Assembly (NCBI GenBank): GCA_947372465.1
Contig: CANBTT010000002.1
Span: 1-64,000, forward strand
Source of the DNA: Burkholderiales bacterium
GTDB lineage: Bacteria; Pseudomonadota; Gammaproteobacteria; Burkholderiales; Burkholderiaceae_C
DNA: 64,000 bases
Direction: 5' to 3'
Positions within the stretch are counted from its first letter, which is position 1; each line of letters opens with the position of its first letter. The notes beneath the pieces are model-generated. The model ran no database searches, was not told the DNA's origin, and saw only the letters and a list, made by a program, of their open reading frames with translations. Position numbers and translations under genes: made by a program. Positions 16,386 to 24,776 of the stretch are shown in pieces.

Positions 16386-17336
16386 ATGAACGTTGTGATC
16401 CCTGATGACTATCAAGATTGTGTCAAAACCTTGGATTGTTACCCTAAATTAAGTGGTCACAATGTGACTGTCTACAACGACACCGTCAAGGAGATCGATG
16501 CCTTGGTCGAGAGATTTAAAGATGCTGAAGTGATCGTTCTGACTCGCGAAAGAACGGTGATCAATGAGGAGCTTTTATCAAGATTGCCCAATTTGAAGCT
16601 GGTCTCGCAAACAGGCAAGATCAATTACCACGTGGACGTCTTGGCTTGTGCGCGTCACGGCGTGATGGTCTGCGATGGAAGCGGCTCGGGTGCGGCCACC
16701 GTTGAGCTCAATATGCTTTTGATTTTGGCCAGTTTGCGCAATCTGGTCAATGAAGCTGAGCGTCTCAAAAATGGTCTGTGGCAAGGCACTGTGGGTCGTC
16801 AACTGTGGGGCAAGAGAGTTGGCATCCTAGGTTTTGGTCGTTTGGGCGGACAGTTGAGTCACTTGCTCAAAGCATTTGGTGCCAAACCGTTGGTTTGGGG
16901 CCGTGACAGCACAATGGACAAGGCCAAACAGGCGGGTTTTGATACAGCGGCTTCTAGAGAAGAGTTTTTTAAAACCTGTGACATCTTGACCCTTCAACTC
17001 AGATTGACCCCTGAGACCTTGCACTTTGTCAAAGCCAGCGATTTAGCGATGATGAAAAAGGATGCCATCTTGGTCAATGTGAGCCGAGCTGAACTGATAG
17101 AGCCGGGTGCGCTTTTGGCGGGCTTGAAAAAGGGACAGCCTGGCTTTGCGGCAGTGGATGTTTACGAGCAAGAGCCCGTTCTTGGCGCCAGTGACCCCTT
17201 GGTTCATCTGAGCAACTGTCTTTGTTCTCCACATTTAGGATTCGTGGAAAAGGACAATTATGAGCATTATTACGGCACCGCGTTTGACAACATCAATGCG
17301 TTTGCCCAAGGCAAACCCCAAAACATCGTGAAATGA
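16386..17336 (+). CDS. D-isomer-specific 2-hydroxyacid dehydrogenase family protein
   Basis: NAD(P)-dependent oxidoreductase of 316 residues. The Rossmann motif GILGFGRLGGQLSHLLKAFG starts near residue 139, and the catalytic Arg (LQLRLTPET), Glu (DVYEQEP) and His (CSPHLGFVEKD) of the family are all present. The N-terminal half has the flavodoxin-like substrate domain (VIVLTRERTVINEELLSRLPNLKLVSQTG). It is a monocistronic plus-strand gene divergent from the Bug/CoA-transferase run and followed by a hairpin; the substrate may be a 2-keto or 2-hydroxy acid linked to that pathway. Confidence 0.92.
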   Translation: MNVVIPDDYQDCVKTLDCYPKLSGHNVTVYNDTVKEIDALVERFKDAEVIVLTRERTVINEELLSRLPNLKLVSQTGKINYHVDVLACARHGVMVCDGSGSGAATVELNMLLILASLRNLVNEAERLKNGLWQGTVGRQLWGKRVGILGFGRLGGQLSHLLKAFGAKPLVWGRDSTMDKAKQAGFDTAASREEFFKTCDILTLQLRLTPETLHFVKASDLAMMKKDAILVNVSRAELIEPGALLAGLKKGQPGFAAVDVYEQEPVLGASDPLVHLSNCLCSPHLGFVEKDNYEHYYGTAFDNINAFAQGKPQNIVK

Positions 17337-17345
17337 AGGCTTTCA

Positions 17346-17377
17346 ACTGTGCATTGCAGCCAAATGCAGTGCGCAGT
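17346..17377. terminator. Hairpin between convergent genes
   Basis: Stem of 13 pairs, ACTGTGCATTGCA (17346-17358) with TGCAGTGCGCAGT (17365-17377), two of them G-U type, loop GCCAAA. It lies in the 81-base gap between the convergent dehydrogenase and crotonase genes. The following bases TTGCCTT are only a weak T tract, so efficiency is uncertain. Confidence 0.5.
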
Positions 17378-17417
17378 TTGCCTTGATGGCTATGGCAATT
17401 GAGCCTTAATTGCAGGC

Positions 17418-18272
17418 TCAGTCACCTTTGAATACAGGTTTTTCCTTGATGATGAAAGCTTGGTAGGCCCTTTCAAAATCTTTCGTTTGCATGCAAATGG
17501 CTTGGGCTTGTGCCTCGGCCTCAATGGCTTCATCGATGCCCATGCTCCATTCTTGGTGAATGCATTTTTTGGTCATTGCATTGGCAAATGAAGGGCCACT
17601 CGCAAGTGCTTGGGCCATGGATTGCGCCTCGCTTAGCAGTTCGTCGGGCCTGCACAAACGATTGAAGAACCCCCACCTCTCGGCCTCGTTGCCATCCATT
17701 GATCGGCCTGTAAAAAGCAATTCGGCTGCACGGCCTGATCCGATGATTCGGGGCAGGATGTTGCATGCACCCATGTCGGCCCCAGCGAGGCCCACGCGAA
17801 CAAATAAAAATGCCGTTTTGCTGTTGGGCGTGCCCATTCTCAAATCTGAAGCCATCGCAAGAATTGCCCCCGCCCCCGCACATACACCATCCACTGCAGA
17901 AATGATGATTTGAGGGCAAGTGCGCATCTCTTTGACCAAATCACCCGTCATTCGAGTAAAGCTCAAAAGTCCGACCATGTCATCTTGCTGCTTCATGTGA
18001 ACCAGCGGGCCAATGATCTCGTGAACATCGCCTCCAGAGCAAAAGTTGTTGCCAGAACCCGTAAGCACCACCACTTTGATGTCCTTGCTATAGCGCAAGG
18101 CTCTGAAGGTGTCTCTGAGTTCGGCATAGGATTGGAGGGTGAGAGGGTTTTTTCTCTCAGGTCGGTTCAAGGTGATGGTTGCAACTTGACCTTCTCTTGA
18201 CCAAGAGAAGTGCTTGGGCTTGAAGTCATCAAAATCAAGGCCATCAGCTGGGAGTTTGTCCATGTTTTGCAT
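17418..18272 (-). CDS. enoyl-CoA hydratase/isomerase family protein lacking canonical glutamates
   Basis: Crotonase-fold protein of 284 residues with an N-terminal extension of about 20 residues. CoA and oxyanion segments are seen in [28 protein letters not shown] and [16 protein letters not shown]. The position of the first catalytic Glu is occupied by Ile (GAGAILAM) and the second by a Val-containing segment ([21 protein letters not shown]), so it cannot use the standard two-glutamate hydratase mechanism; the GADMG aspartate may replace them. The start has a good ribosome site (AAGGA). It is followed upstream by a hotdog thioesterase gene on the same strand. Confidence 0.88.
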   Translation of the reverse strand: MQNMDKLPADGLDFDDFKPKHFSWSREGQVATITLNRPERKNPLTLQSYAELRDTFRALRYSKDIKVVVLTGSGNNFCSGGDVHEIIGPLVHMKQQDDMVGLLSFTRMTGDLVKEMRTCPQIIISAVDGVCAGAGAILAMASDLRMGTPNSKTAFLFVRVGLAGADMGACNILPRIIGSGRAAELLFTGRSMDGNEAERWGFFNRLCRPDELLSEAQSMAQALASGPSFANAMTKKCIHQEWSMGIDEAIEAEAQAQAICMQTKDFERAYQAFIIKEKPVFKGD

Positions 18273-18327
18273 AAATCTTCCTTGAGGATCTGGTCATTGT
18301 AGGTGTGAAAAAGGTGAGGAGCTGGGC

Positions 18328-18813
18328 TCAGTTGATTTGTTTTATTTTTTTCCAAATGCCACTGGCCTCACCAACCACCACGCCTTTGACATAAAAGGTG
18401 CCTTTGACAAACAGAAGATGCTTGGAGTCTTTGACCAACACAGGACAGGCCTCAACCACTTCTCCAATTTTGATGGAGTGGATAAAGTCCATGTTCAGTT
18501 GGATGGTGGCGGTCTTTGGCGTGGAACTTTCCGCTCTTGCAACCACACCCAAAACTCTGTCACAAAATGTCAGCAGTGCACCGCCTTGCAATACATTGTT
18601 TCTGTTTTTGTGTTTTTGAAGGGTTGGGAAACAAAAGTGAAGTTTGGTGTCCACTTTTCTTTGAAACATGGGGCCGATCAATCCAATAAAACCATCGTCT
18701 TCAATGTGTTCCCAGCCTTGCTTGACGTAGTGCGCTATGAGATCTGCTTCATTGTCAAAATTCATTGTTGATGTCTGATCCACTGTGAAGGTTTCGGTTT
18801 TTTTAATGCCCAT
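18328..18813 (-). CDS. hotdog-fold thioesterase (PaaI-like)
   Basis: Acyl-CoA thioesterase-like protein of 161 residues. The hotdog helix NNVLQGGALLTFCDRVLGVVA resembles the PaaI motif, with Gln in place of the usual HGG histidine and the conserved Asp in FCDRV, followed by the strands TATIQLNMDFIHSIKIGEVVEA. The ATG at 18813 is preferred over one at 18912 because AGAAGGA precedes it and the upstream part has no family resemblance. It is 55 bases upstream of the divergent-type crotonase gene in the same direction; together they may remove CoA from an off-pathway intermediate. Confidence 0.8.
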   Translation of the reverse strand: MGIKKTETFTVDQTSTMNFDNEADLIAHYVKQGWEHIEDDGFIGLIGPMFQRKVDTKLHFCFPTLQKHKNRNNVLQGGALLTFCDRVLGVVARAESSTPKTATIQLNMDFIHSIKIGEVVEACPVLVKDSKHLLFVKGTFYVKGVVVGEASGIWKKIKQIN

Positions 18814-19006
18814 GATTCCTTCTATTTTACAAGCAACTCGTGCCTTTGATGGCTTGACGGTTGGGTCTTGTAAGCAGGGACAATCGTCTTGAGCCCTTTT
18901 TTTACACATCAATGGCGAAAAATATTCAATGGTTCAAATTTTTCGGCGCTTGTCAAAATAAGATGGCCCTTGTTTTTCAGGTCTTTGTGTTGATTGTCTG
19001 CTCAAG

Positions 19007-19017
19007 GGTAAATACCA
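19007..19017. promoter_or_regulatory. Candidate operator GGTAAATACCA (shared with 21146-21159)
   Basis: GGTA-AA-TACC dyad plus A; the 11-mer is the exact reverse complement of TGGTATTTACC at 21147-21157. Both copies lie in divergent promoter regions of Bug genes (19229 and 21229), which supports a common regulator, probably of the TGGT-N-ACCA-binding GntR type. Confidence 0.45.
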
Positions 19018-19072
19018 GTTATTTTCCCTGCCAGGTGTTGGACGAGGGAGGTAATATGTTTTTCATAAAGAC

Positions 19073-19168
19073 ATGAAAGATATGGGATCCATTGCGAGAC
19101 ACACAACTCAAACTAAATGGGTTGTATTTTTTATAATTCTTATTGCTGTGTTAGCGTGTCAACATTGA
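19073..19168 (+). CDS. possible small single-pass membrane peptide
   Basis: A 31-codon frame starting MKDMGSIARHTTQTK and then a hydrophobic stretch WVVFFIILIAVLA ending CQH. The layout (polar basic start, one membrane helix) is what small membrane proteins look like, but there is only a weak ribosome site and the frame could be chance. It lies just upstream of the Bug gene at 19229. Confidence 0.2.
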   Translation: MKDMGSIARHTTQTKWVVFFIILIAVLACQH

Positions 19169-19228
19169 ATCTGTTTGGGTATTGAAAAGCTGCACTTTGG
19201 GGGCTGATTTTTTTGAGAAGAGTTTTTT

Positions 19229-20188
19229 ATGCGAAGTTTATTTTTATATTTATTGATGTTCTTGCAAGTTTGTGTATGCGCCCATGCTCAAAATTTATCC
19301 TCTAAACCCGTAAGGATCGTGGTCGGGTTTGCCGCCGGGGGCGGCAGTGATTTTGTGGCTCGGGTTCTTGCTCAAGATCTCAGTTCTGTGTTGGGCCAAC
19401 AAGTCATCATAGACAACAAGGCTGGCGCGGGCGGTGCCGTGGCAGCTCGTTGGGTCGCGACTTCTGAACCTGATGGACAAACGCTGCTTTTAGGAAGTGC
19501 CGCAAATTTTGTGATCAATCCACTGTTGTCCAAGAACCTTCCGTATGAAACGAGCGATTTTCTGCCTGTCGCCGCAGTGGCGCGTTTCAGTTACGCGCTG
19601 TTGATTCGCAAGGACTTACCCATTCGAAGTGTTGCTGAGCTCATCGCATTTGCTAAGCAAAATCCAGAGGGTTTGACCATCGGGTCTGCTGGAAATGGCT
19701 CCAACACACATGTTGTTGCAACTGCTTTCATGTTCACAACGGGTACACATCTGCGTCACATCCCGTACAAAGGCACAGCCCCAGCCTTGACGGATTTGAT
19801 GGGTGGAACCATAGATGTTTTATTTGATTCAACGCCAACGGTTTATTCGATGATCAATGCAGGTGCACTCAGAGCCTTGGCTGTTACAGGTCCAGAGCGT
19901 GAGGCCGTTTTGGGAGATGTCGCCACGATTGCTGAATTGGGCTATAAGTCATTCAATGCAAGCAATTGGTTTGCAATTTTCGCACCGAAAAAAACACCAG
20001 TGGATACCATCAATAAGCTGAATCTCTCAATCCAAAAAACACTTCAGTTGCCCAAAGTCAGAAAGCAATACATCGATTCGGGCAATCAACCCATCCCAGG
20101 CAGCTCGGCTGAGCTCGATCAGTTGGTCAAGAGTGAAACGGCCAACTACAAAACCTTGTTAAGCAATGCCAAAATCACCCTTGATTGA
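19229..20188 (+). CDS. Bug-family tripartite tricarboxylate transporter receptor
   Basis: Periplasmic receptor, 319 residues, signal peptide MRSLFLYLLMFLQVCVCAHAQ. Motifs: VGFAAGGGSDFVARVLAQDL, IDNKAGAGGAVAARWV, PDGQTLLLGS, HIPYKGTAPALTDLMGG and a C-terminal segment AKITLD. It is followed by only 15 bases and then the convergent dienelactone hydrolase gene. Confidence 0.95.
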   Translation: MRSLFLYLLMFLQVCVCAHAQNLSSKPVRIVVGFAAGGGSDFVARVLAQDLSSVLGQQVIIDNKAGAGGAVAARWVATSEPDGQTLLLGSAANFVINPLLSKNLPYETSDFLPVAAVARFSYALLIRKDLPIRSVAELIAFAKQNPEGLTIGSAGNGSNTHVVATAFMFTTGTHLRHIPYKGTAPALTDLMGGTIDVLFDSTPTVYSMINAGALRALAVTGPEREAVLGDVATIAELGYKSFNASNWFAIFAPKKTPVDTINKLNLSIQKTLQLPKVRKQYIDSGNQPIPGSSAELDQLVKSETANYKTLLSNAKITLD

Positions 20189-20203
20189 GCGCTTTATGGG
20201 TCT

Positions 20204-21088
20204 TTAAGTCAAATTGCTTTTAAAGAAGGCAATGGTTCTCTCCCAAGCCAGGTTTGCGGCTGCTTCAACATACCGGGGCGTGGAGTTGTTGTTAAAGCCA
20301 TGCTGAGTTCCTTGGTAAGAAAAAGACTGGTAAGAGACTTTGTTGGCTTTGAGTGCCGCTTCAAAGGGGGGCCACATGCCATTGATGCGAGGATCGTTTT
20401 CAGCGAAATGAAGTAAAAGAGGCGATTTAATGTTGGCAACTTGTTCGGCTGAGGGCGCGTCGCCATAAAAGGGCACCGCAGCTTGAACCCCGGCACCCAG
20501 CGAGCAGCTGAGTGAATTCGTGACACCGCCGCCCCAACAAAAACCAGTGACACCGAGCTTTCCAGTCGATAGAGCGTGTGACTTTAAGTAAAGTGCACTG
20601 TTTCTCATGTCGGCCAACAATTTGGCGGGGGTCAACTTCGCTTGCATGTCTTTTCCCTCCTCATCGTTGCCAGGGTAGCCTCCAACTGGGGATAGACCAT
20701 CTGGTGCAAGCGCCAAGAATCCTTGTGCGGCCAGTCGCCGCGCTACATCTTCGATGTGTGGATTTAATCCACGGTTTTCATGAACGACCAATACGGCGGG
20801 TGCAGGTCCAGCTTTGGTGGGTTGCACCAAATAGCCTCGCATCTGGCCGGAGGTTCCGCCCTCAGAAGGGTAGTTGACATATTGGGCTTTGATGCGGGGA
20901 TCGGTAAACGAAATGGTTTGTGCCTGAATGTATTCTGGGATGAGTGCTTGGGCCATCAATAAACCGCCAGCGGTCAAGGTACTGGCTTTTGCAAAGAAAT
21001 CTCTTCTGGCCATTGAGCCGTGGCAGTATTCATCGTAGAGGTCAAATATGCATTGATCAATTTGAATCTGAGGCTTGGGATCTTTCAT
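20204..21088 (-). CDS. dienelactone hydrolase family protein, exported
   Basis: Alpha/beta hydrolase of 294 residues of the DLH family. The nucleophile is Cys184 in TGFCWGGG, with Asp in HFAENDPRIN and His in GTQHGFNNNS completing the Cys-Asp-His triad; HENRGLNPHIEDVARRLA is the typical oxyanion/early helix. Residues 25-55 (SMARRDFFAKAS then a hydrophobic stretch) look like a twin-arginine signal preceded by a polar extension. It diverges from the Bug at 21229 and shares the palindrome at 21146-21159; hydrolysis of a lactone or ester outside the cytoplasm is likely. Confidence 0.9.
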   Translation of the reverse strand: MKDPKPQIQIDQCIFDLYDEYCHGSMARRDFFAKASTLTAGGLLMAQALIPEYIQAQTISFTDPRIKAQYVNYPSEGGTSGQMRGYLVQPTKAGPAPAVLVVHENRGLNPHIEDVARRLAAQGFLALAPDGLSPVGGYPGNDEEGKDMQAKLTPAKLLADMRNSALYLKSHALSTGKLGVTGFCWGGGVTNSLSCSLGAGVQAAVPFYGDAPSAEQVANIKSPLLLHFAENDPRINGMWPPFEAALKANKVSYQSFSYQGTQHGFNNNSTPRYVEAAANLAWERTIAFFKSNLT

Positions 21089-21145
21089 ATGGGTGCATCC
21101 TTATGGGTTGAGTGATATTATCAATTGATTTTGTGGGTCTTTTTA

Positions 21146-21159
21146 TTGGTATTTACCAA
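21146..21159. promoter_or_regulatory. Perfect 6-bp dyad TTGGTA-TT-TACCAA in a divergent promoter
   Basis: Sits 58 bases from the dienelactone hydrolase start and 70 bases from the Bug start. Its core TGGTATTTACC recurs inverted at 19007-19017. Form and location fit a GntR-type operator. Confidence 0.5.
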
Positions 21160-21228
21160 GAAAAGATCTTTATGGGGTTTTGGTTAAATTTGACTAAAAT
21201 TCAGGTCATCAATTTTATTTTATAAACT

Positions 21229-22233
21229 ATGCTCAAGAACTCTTTGCAACTCAACATCAATCGACGTCAAGCAGTACAAATTTTAGGCGGATCTGCTTTG
21301 GGCTTAAGTGCAGCTCAAGCGACCGCTCAAAGTGATTGGCCCAGCAAACCTGTTCGTTGGATTGTTCCCTTTGCGACTGGTGGAACTTCCAATATTGTTG
21401 CCCGAGCCGTTGCCAATGAACTGAGCAAACAAATGGGCGTCCCATTTCTGATTGACAACAAAGGAGGAGGAGGAGGCGTGCCTTCGATGCAGGAGGTTGT
21501 GCGAACACCCGCAGACGGTTACACCTTGATATTGGGGCACATTGGATCCTTGGCTGTGAATCCAATCATTTATCCAGACAGTGGATACGATGTGAACAAA
21601 GACTTTGCACCTGTCACTTTGCTGGCCAAGGTGCCCAGTTTGTTTGTTGTCCACAAGGACGTGCCTGTCAAAGACTTCAAATCTTTCGTGAGTTACGTCA
21701 AAGCCCGTCCTGGTCAATTGAATTATGCGTCTGCTGGCAACGCCAGCGCGGGTCATCTTGCCATTGAGGCGCTGAAACTGGCGACGGGCTTGTTCATCAC
21801 CCATATTCCTTACCGAGGGACTGGTCCCGCATTGAACGATGTGTTGGCGGGGCGCATACAGATATTTTCTGCAGGTACACCCGCTTTGTTGCAGCACATC
21901 AGAAGTGGCTCTTTAAGATGCTTGGCGGTTGGAACGCAACATAGAATATCAGCCCTGCCCGATGTGCCGACAGTGGCTGAATGTGGCTATAAAAATTTTG
22001 AGACTGTGCAGTGGTATGGCTTAAATGTCAGATCCGGTACACCTGTTGAGATCATCACCAAGCTTCAACAAGAGTCTGCCAAGGCTTTAAACGCCCCTGA
22101 ATTAGCGGCTCGATTTGAGTCTGAAAGTGCAGTGACCGGTGGCGGGCCTGCTTCAGAATACGCCCGCTTTATTCAACAAGAGCAAGCCAGGTGGCGTGAG
22201 GTTGTGATTAGAGGTCAAATCAAACCTGCGTAA
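21229..22233 (+). CDS. Bug-family tripartite tricarboxylate transporter receptor
   Basis: Periplasmic receptor, 334 residues, with a twin-arginine-like signal (NINRRQAVQILGGSALGLS, cleavage near AQS). Motifs: PFATGGTSNIVARAVANEL (Asn replaces the usual Asp in GGTSD), IDNKGGGGGVPSMQEV, ADGYTLILGH, HIPYRGTGPALNDVLAG, DVPTVAECGY. Divergent from the dienelactone hydrolase. Confidence 0.95.
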   Translation: MLKNSLQLNINRRQAVQILGGSALGLSAAQATAQSDWPSKPVRWIVPFATGGTSNIVARAVANELSKQMGVPFLIDNKGGGGGVPSMQEVVRTPADGYTLILGHIGSLAVNPIIYPDSGYDVNKDFAPVTLLAKVPSLFVVHKDVPVKDFKSFVSYVKARPGQLNYASAGNASAGHLAIEALKLATGLFITHIPYRGTGPALNDVLAGRIQIFSAGTPALLQHIRSGSLRCLAVGTQHRISALPDVPTVAECGYKNFETVQWYGLNVRSGTPVEIITKLQQESAKALNAPELAARFESESAVTGGGPASEYARFIQQEQARWREVVIRGQIKPA

Positions 22234-22361
22234 ATGGTGCTTGCTGTCCTTTTGCCCACTTGAGACCAATTTCAAGAGGGTGTCAGTGGCCAGCCTCGTA
22301 TACCCAATTTCTTTAATTTATTTTGGTGCATTTTTTAGATCCGTGCACAATCAGCTCAAGT

Positions 22362-22382
22362 ATTGCACCATATAAGTGCAAT
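22362..22382. promoter_or_regulatory. Inverted repeat ATTGCAC-N7-GTGCAAT
   Basis: Perfect 7-bp arms with spacer CATATAA, about 170 bases upstream of the BMP gene. Spacing of half-sites by roughly two helical turns centre to centre suits a dimeric regulator. Confidence 0.4.
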
Positions 22383-22481
22383 CCCATTGGGTTTTCAAAA
22401 AAGACAGGCATTAACCCGCATAGATTGAATAATTAAGTACTCTTTATATATGTTTTAAAAGACGGCACAGAGATTGCTCTG

Positions 22482-22499
22482 GTATTCAGGCTTGAATAC
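22482..22499. promoter_or_regulatory. Inverted repeat GTATTCA-N4-TGAATAC
   Basis: Perfect 7-bp arms around GGCT, 55 bases before the BMP start. A further half-site GTATTCA lies at 22518-22524. Candidate operator for the GntR regulator encoded at the end of this operon. Confidence 0.4.
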
Positions 22500-22554
22500 A
22501 AGACTGTTCTTTGTGGTGTATTCAATATTTTTAACATTTTTAAAGAGGTAATTT

Positions 22555-23673
22555 ATGCAAAAAAGTCTTTGGAATCGTCGTGAATGGCTTTTGGGTTCTG
22601 GTTCACTGGGTGCAGGACTATTGGCCGGTGGATTGCCTGGATTGAGCAGTGCTCAAACGGCGCTGACCGTCGGATTTATTTACGTAGGCCCCAAGGATGA
22701 CTATGGTTACAACCAAGCCCATGCGGAGTCTGCTGCTGCATTGAAGAAAATGCCTGGTATCAAGGTCATTGAAGAGGAAAGCGTTCCAGAGACTCAAGCC
22801 GTTCAAAAGACCATGCAAGGCATGATTTCTCAAGATGGCGCAACACTTTTGTTTCCCACTTCTTTTGGTTATTTTGACCCCCATATTTTGGCCATTGCTG
22901 CAAAGAACCCAAATGTTCGCTTTGCTCACTGTGGTGGTTTGTGGAGCAAAGACAAGCATCCTTTGAACACAGGTAGTTATTTTGGTTACATTGATGAAGG
23001 TCAATACTTGAATGGTGTGATCGCCGGTCACATGACCAAAAGCAAAAAATTGGGCTTCATTGCGGCCAAACCCATTCCTCAAGTATTGGCAAACATCAAT
23101 GCATTCACCTTGGGTGCACGTTCAGTTAACCCTGCAATCACAACAACGGTGATTTTCACAGGTGACTGGTCTCTGCCAGTCAAGGAAGCAGAAGCGACCA
23201 ACAGCTTGGCTGACCAAGGGGTTGATGTGTTTACAATGCACGTTGACTCACCCAAAGTGATTGTTGAAACTGCTGCAAAGAAGGGTAAATTTGTTTGCGG
23301 TTACCACGCCAACCAATCTAAATTGGCGCCACAGGCTTACCTTACTGGTGCCGAGTGGAATTGGATCACTGCTGTCAACACCATGGTCGATGCAGCCAAA
23401 ACAGGCAAACCACATCCAAACTTTATCCGTGGCGGTTTAAAAGACGGATTCATCAAAACTTCACCTTATGGTTCAATGGTTCCTGAGGCTGCAAGGAAAA
23501 ATGCAGATGCAGTTAAAGCAAAGATGCTCAAAGGTGAATTCTCTATTTTTGCCGGCGAACTCAAAGACAACACTGGCAAAATTGTGATTCCTAAAGGTGC
23601 GGCCTTTAAGCAAACGGCTATTGAACTCGAATCAATGAATTACCTTGTTGAAGGTGTCATTGGTAAGTTTTAA
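22555..23673 (+). CDS. BMP-family ABC transporter substrate-binding protein
   Basis: Periplasmic receptor of the basic-membrane-protein (BMP/PnrA) family, 372 residues, which usually binds nucleosides or related N-heterocycles. Signal peptide is twin-arginine-like (NRREWLLGSGSLGAGLLAGG, cleavage near SSAQ). Typical segments are VGFIYVGPKDDYGYNQAHAE, GSYFGYIDEGQYLNGVIAGHM and the hinge ADQGVDVFTMHVDSP. GAGG lies before the ATG. It is first in an operon of transporter and amide-hydrolase genes; given those partners, the ligand may be biuret, triuret or another urea derivative rather than a nucleoside. Confidence 0.92.
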   Translation: MQKSLWNRREWLLGSGSLGAGLLAGGLPGLSSAQTALTVGFIYVGPKDDYGYNQAHAESAAALKKMPGIKVIEEESVPETQAVQKTMQGMISQDGATLLFPTSFGYFDPHILAIAAKNPNVRFAHCGGLWSKDKHPLNTGSYFGYIDEGQYLNGVIAGHMTKSKKLGFIAAKPIPQVLANINAFTLGARSVNPAITTTVIFTGDWSLPVKEAEATNSLADQGVDVFTMHVDSPKVIVETAAKKGKFVCGYHANQSKLAPQAYLTGAEWNWITAVNTMVDAAKTGKPHPNFIRGGLKDGFIKTSPYGSMVPEAARKNADAVKAKMLKGEFSIFAGELKDNTGKIVIPKGAAFKQTAIELESMNYLVEGVIGKF

Positions 23674-23696
23674 GCATTGAACTTGATAGAGCCAAT

Positions 23697-24776
23697 ATGA
23701 GCAATAAAAATCTAAGTCATTTGGAGGGTTTCGTTCTTCCTTTTGTTGCTCTTATTGGCTCGCTTTTTGTATTTGGATTGTTTGTTTTCATGTCAGGGAA
23801 AAGTCCCGTAGAGGCATGGAAGTTGTTATTTCTTGGTGCTTTTGGTGACGCTTTTTCTATTCAAAACACACTGCAACGATCAGCACCATTGATGCTCACT
23901 GCACTTTGTGTGGCCATTCCAGCCAATGCGGGATTGACCGTGATTGGTGGTGAGGGTTCTTTGTTGGTGGGCGCGTTGGCATGCTCTTCAGTGCCCTATT
24001 TCTTTAACGTCCCCTTGAATACTGAGGGCACATGTATTTTGATGATTGCCTCATGTGTTGCTGGAGCTTGTTGGATGTCTTTGGTCGGGGTCATGCGTCA
24101 GTTCCGTGGCGTCAACGAGACCATCAGCAGTCTATTGCTGGCCTATTTGGCTGTTAATTTGTTCAAGCATTTGGTTGAAGGTCCAATGCGCGACCCAGGC
24201 AGCTTGAACAAACCTTCAACGTACCCATTGAATCCTGATTTGTTGATTGGTGGAATCGCTGGATATGATGTTCATTGGGGTTTGATTTGGGGTCTTGTAT
24301 TTTGTATTGTTGCATCATTTTGGCTGAAATTCACCACACATGGTTTTGCTACGAAAGTGGTTGGCGGTAATCCAAGAGCGGCAAGTTTTGTTGGGCTACC
24401 CACCAACGCCTTGATCATTACATCTTGCGCTCTTGGGGGGGCGGCAGCTGGATTGGCCGGCGGATTAGAAATCGCAGCTATTCATACAGCGTCAAGCGCA
24501 TCGGTGATTGCGGGTTTGGGTTACACAGGCATTTTGGTCAGCTTTGCAGCTAGGCACAAACCAATGATTATTGTGCCTGTGGCAATTATTTTGGGTGGCT
24601 TCGGCGCGGCGGGCAGCTTGCTTCAAAGGCGTTTAGGTTTGCCTGATGCCTCTATACAGGTTTTGATGGGATTTGCTTTTATATTTATTTTGGCGGCCGA
24701 GTCTGCTCGAGGCAGAATTCAATGGACTCGAATTTGGAGTTTCCAGTCCACGCCTGGTACTTTGGAAGTGAAGTAA
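23697..24776 (+). CDS. BMP-type ABC transporter permease 1 (YufP-like)
   Basis: Membrane permease of 359 residues with about nine hydrophobic segments. It contains the BPD_transp_2 landmarks VIGGEGSLLVGALA, FRGVNETISSLLLAYLAVN and the cytoplasmic FATKVVGGNPRAASFVGLPTN loop. It follows the BMP gene by 23 bases and its stop shares one base with the start of permease 2 (TAATG), so the two are probably made in equal amounts. Confidence 0.93.
   Translation: MSNKNLSHLEGFVLPFVALIGSLFVFGLFVFMSGKSPVEAWKLLFLGAFGDAFSIQNTLQRSAPLMLTALCVAIPANAGLTVIGGEGSLLVGALACSSVPYFFNVPLNTEGTCILMIASCVAGACWMSLVGVMRQFRGVNETISSLLLAYLAVNLFKHLVEGPMRDPGSLNKPSTYPLNPDLLIGGIAGYDVHWGLIWGLVFCIVASFWLKFTTHGFATKVVGGNPRAASFVGLPTNALIITSCALGGAAAGLAGGLEIAAIHTASSASVIAGLGYTGILVSFAARHKPMIIVPVAIILGGFGAAGSLLQRRLGLPDASIQVLMGFAFIFILAAESARGRIQWTRIWSFQSTPGTLEVK

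Larger units (their letters stand above)
18814..19228. other. Intergenic region, divergent thioesterase/Bug promoters
   Basis: A 415-base space between the minus-strand thioesterase and the plus-strand Bug gene. It contains the TGGTATTTACC-type element at 19007-19017 and a 31-codon open frame at 19073-19168; nothing else is recognisable. Confidence 0.6.
22234..22554. other. Intergenic region upstream of the biuret-type operon
   Basis: 321 bases with no gene. It carries two inverted repeats, at 22362-22382 and 22482-22499, listed separately, and an AT-rich stretch before the BMP gene. No clear terminator for the preceding Bug gene was found. Confidence 0.6.

Noticed and set aside
18861-19076. 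71-codon frame in the thioesterase/Bug gap
   Set aside because: No ribosome site and no family resemblance; it runs through the candidate operator.
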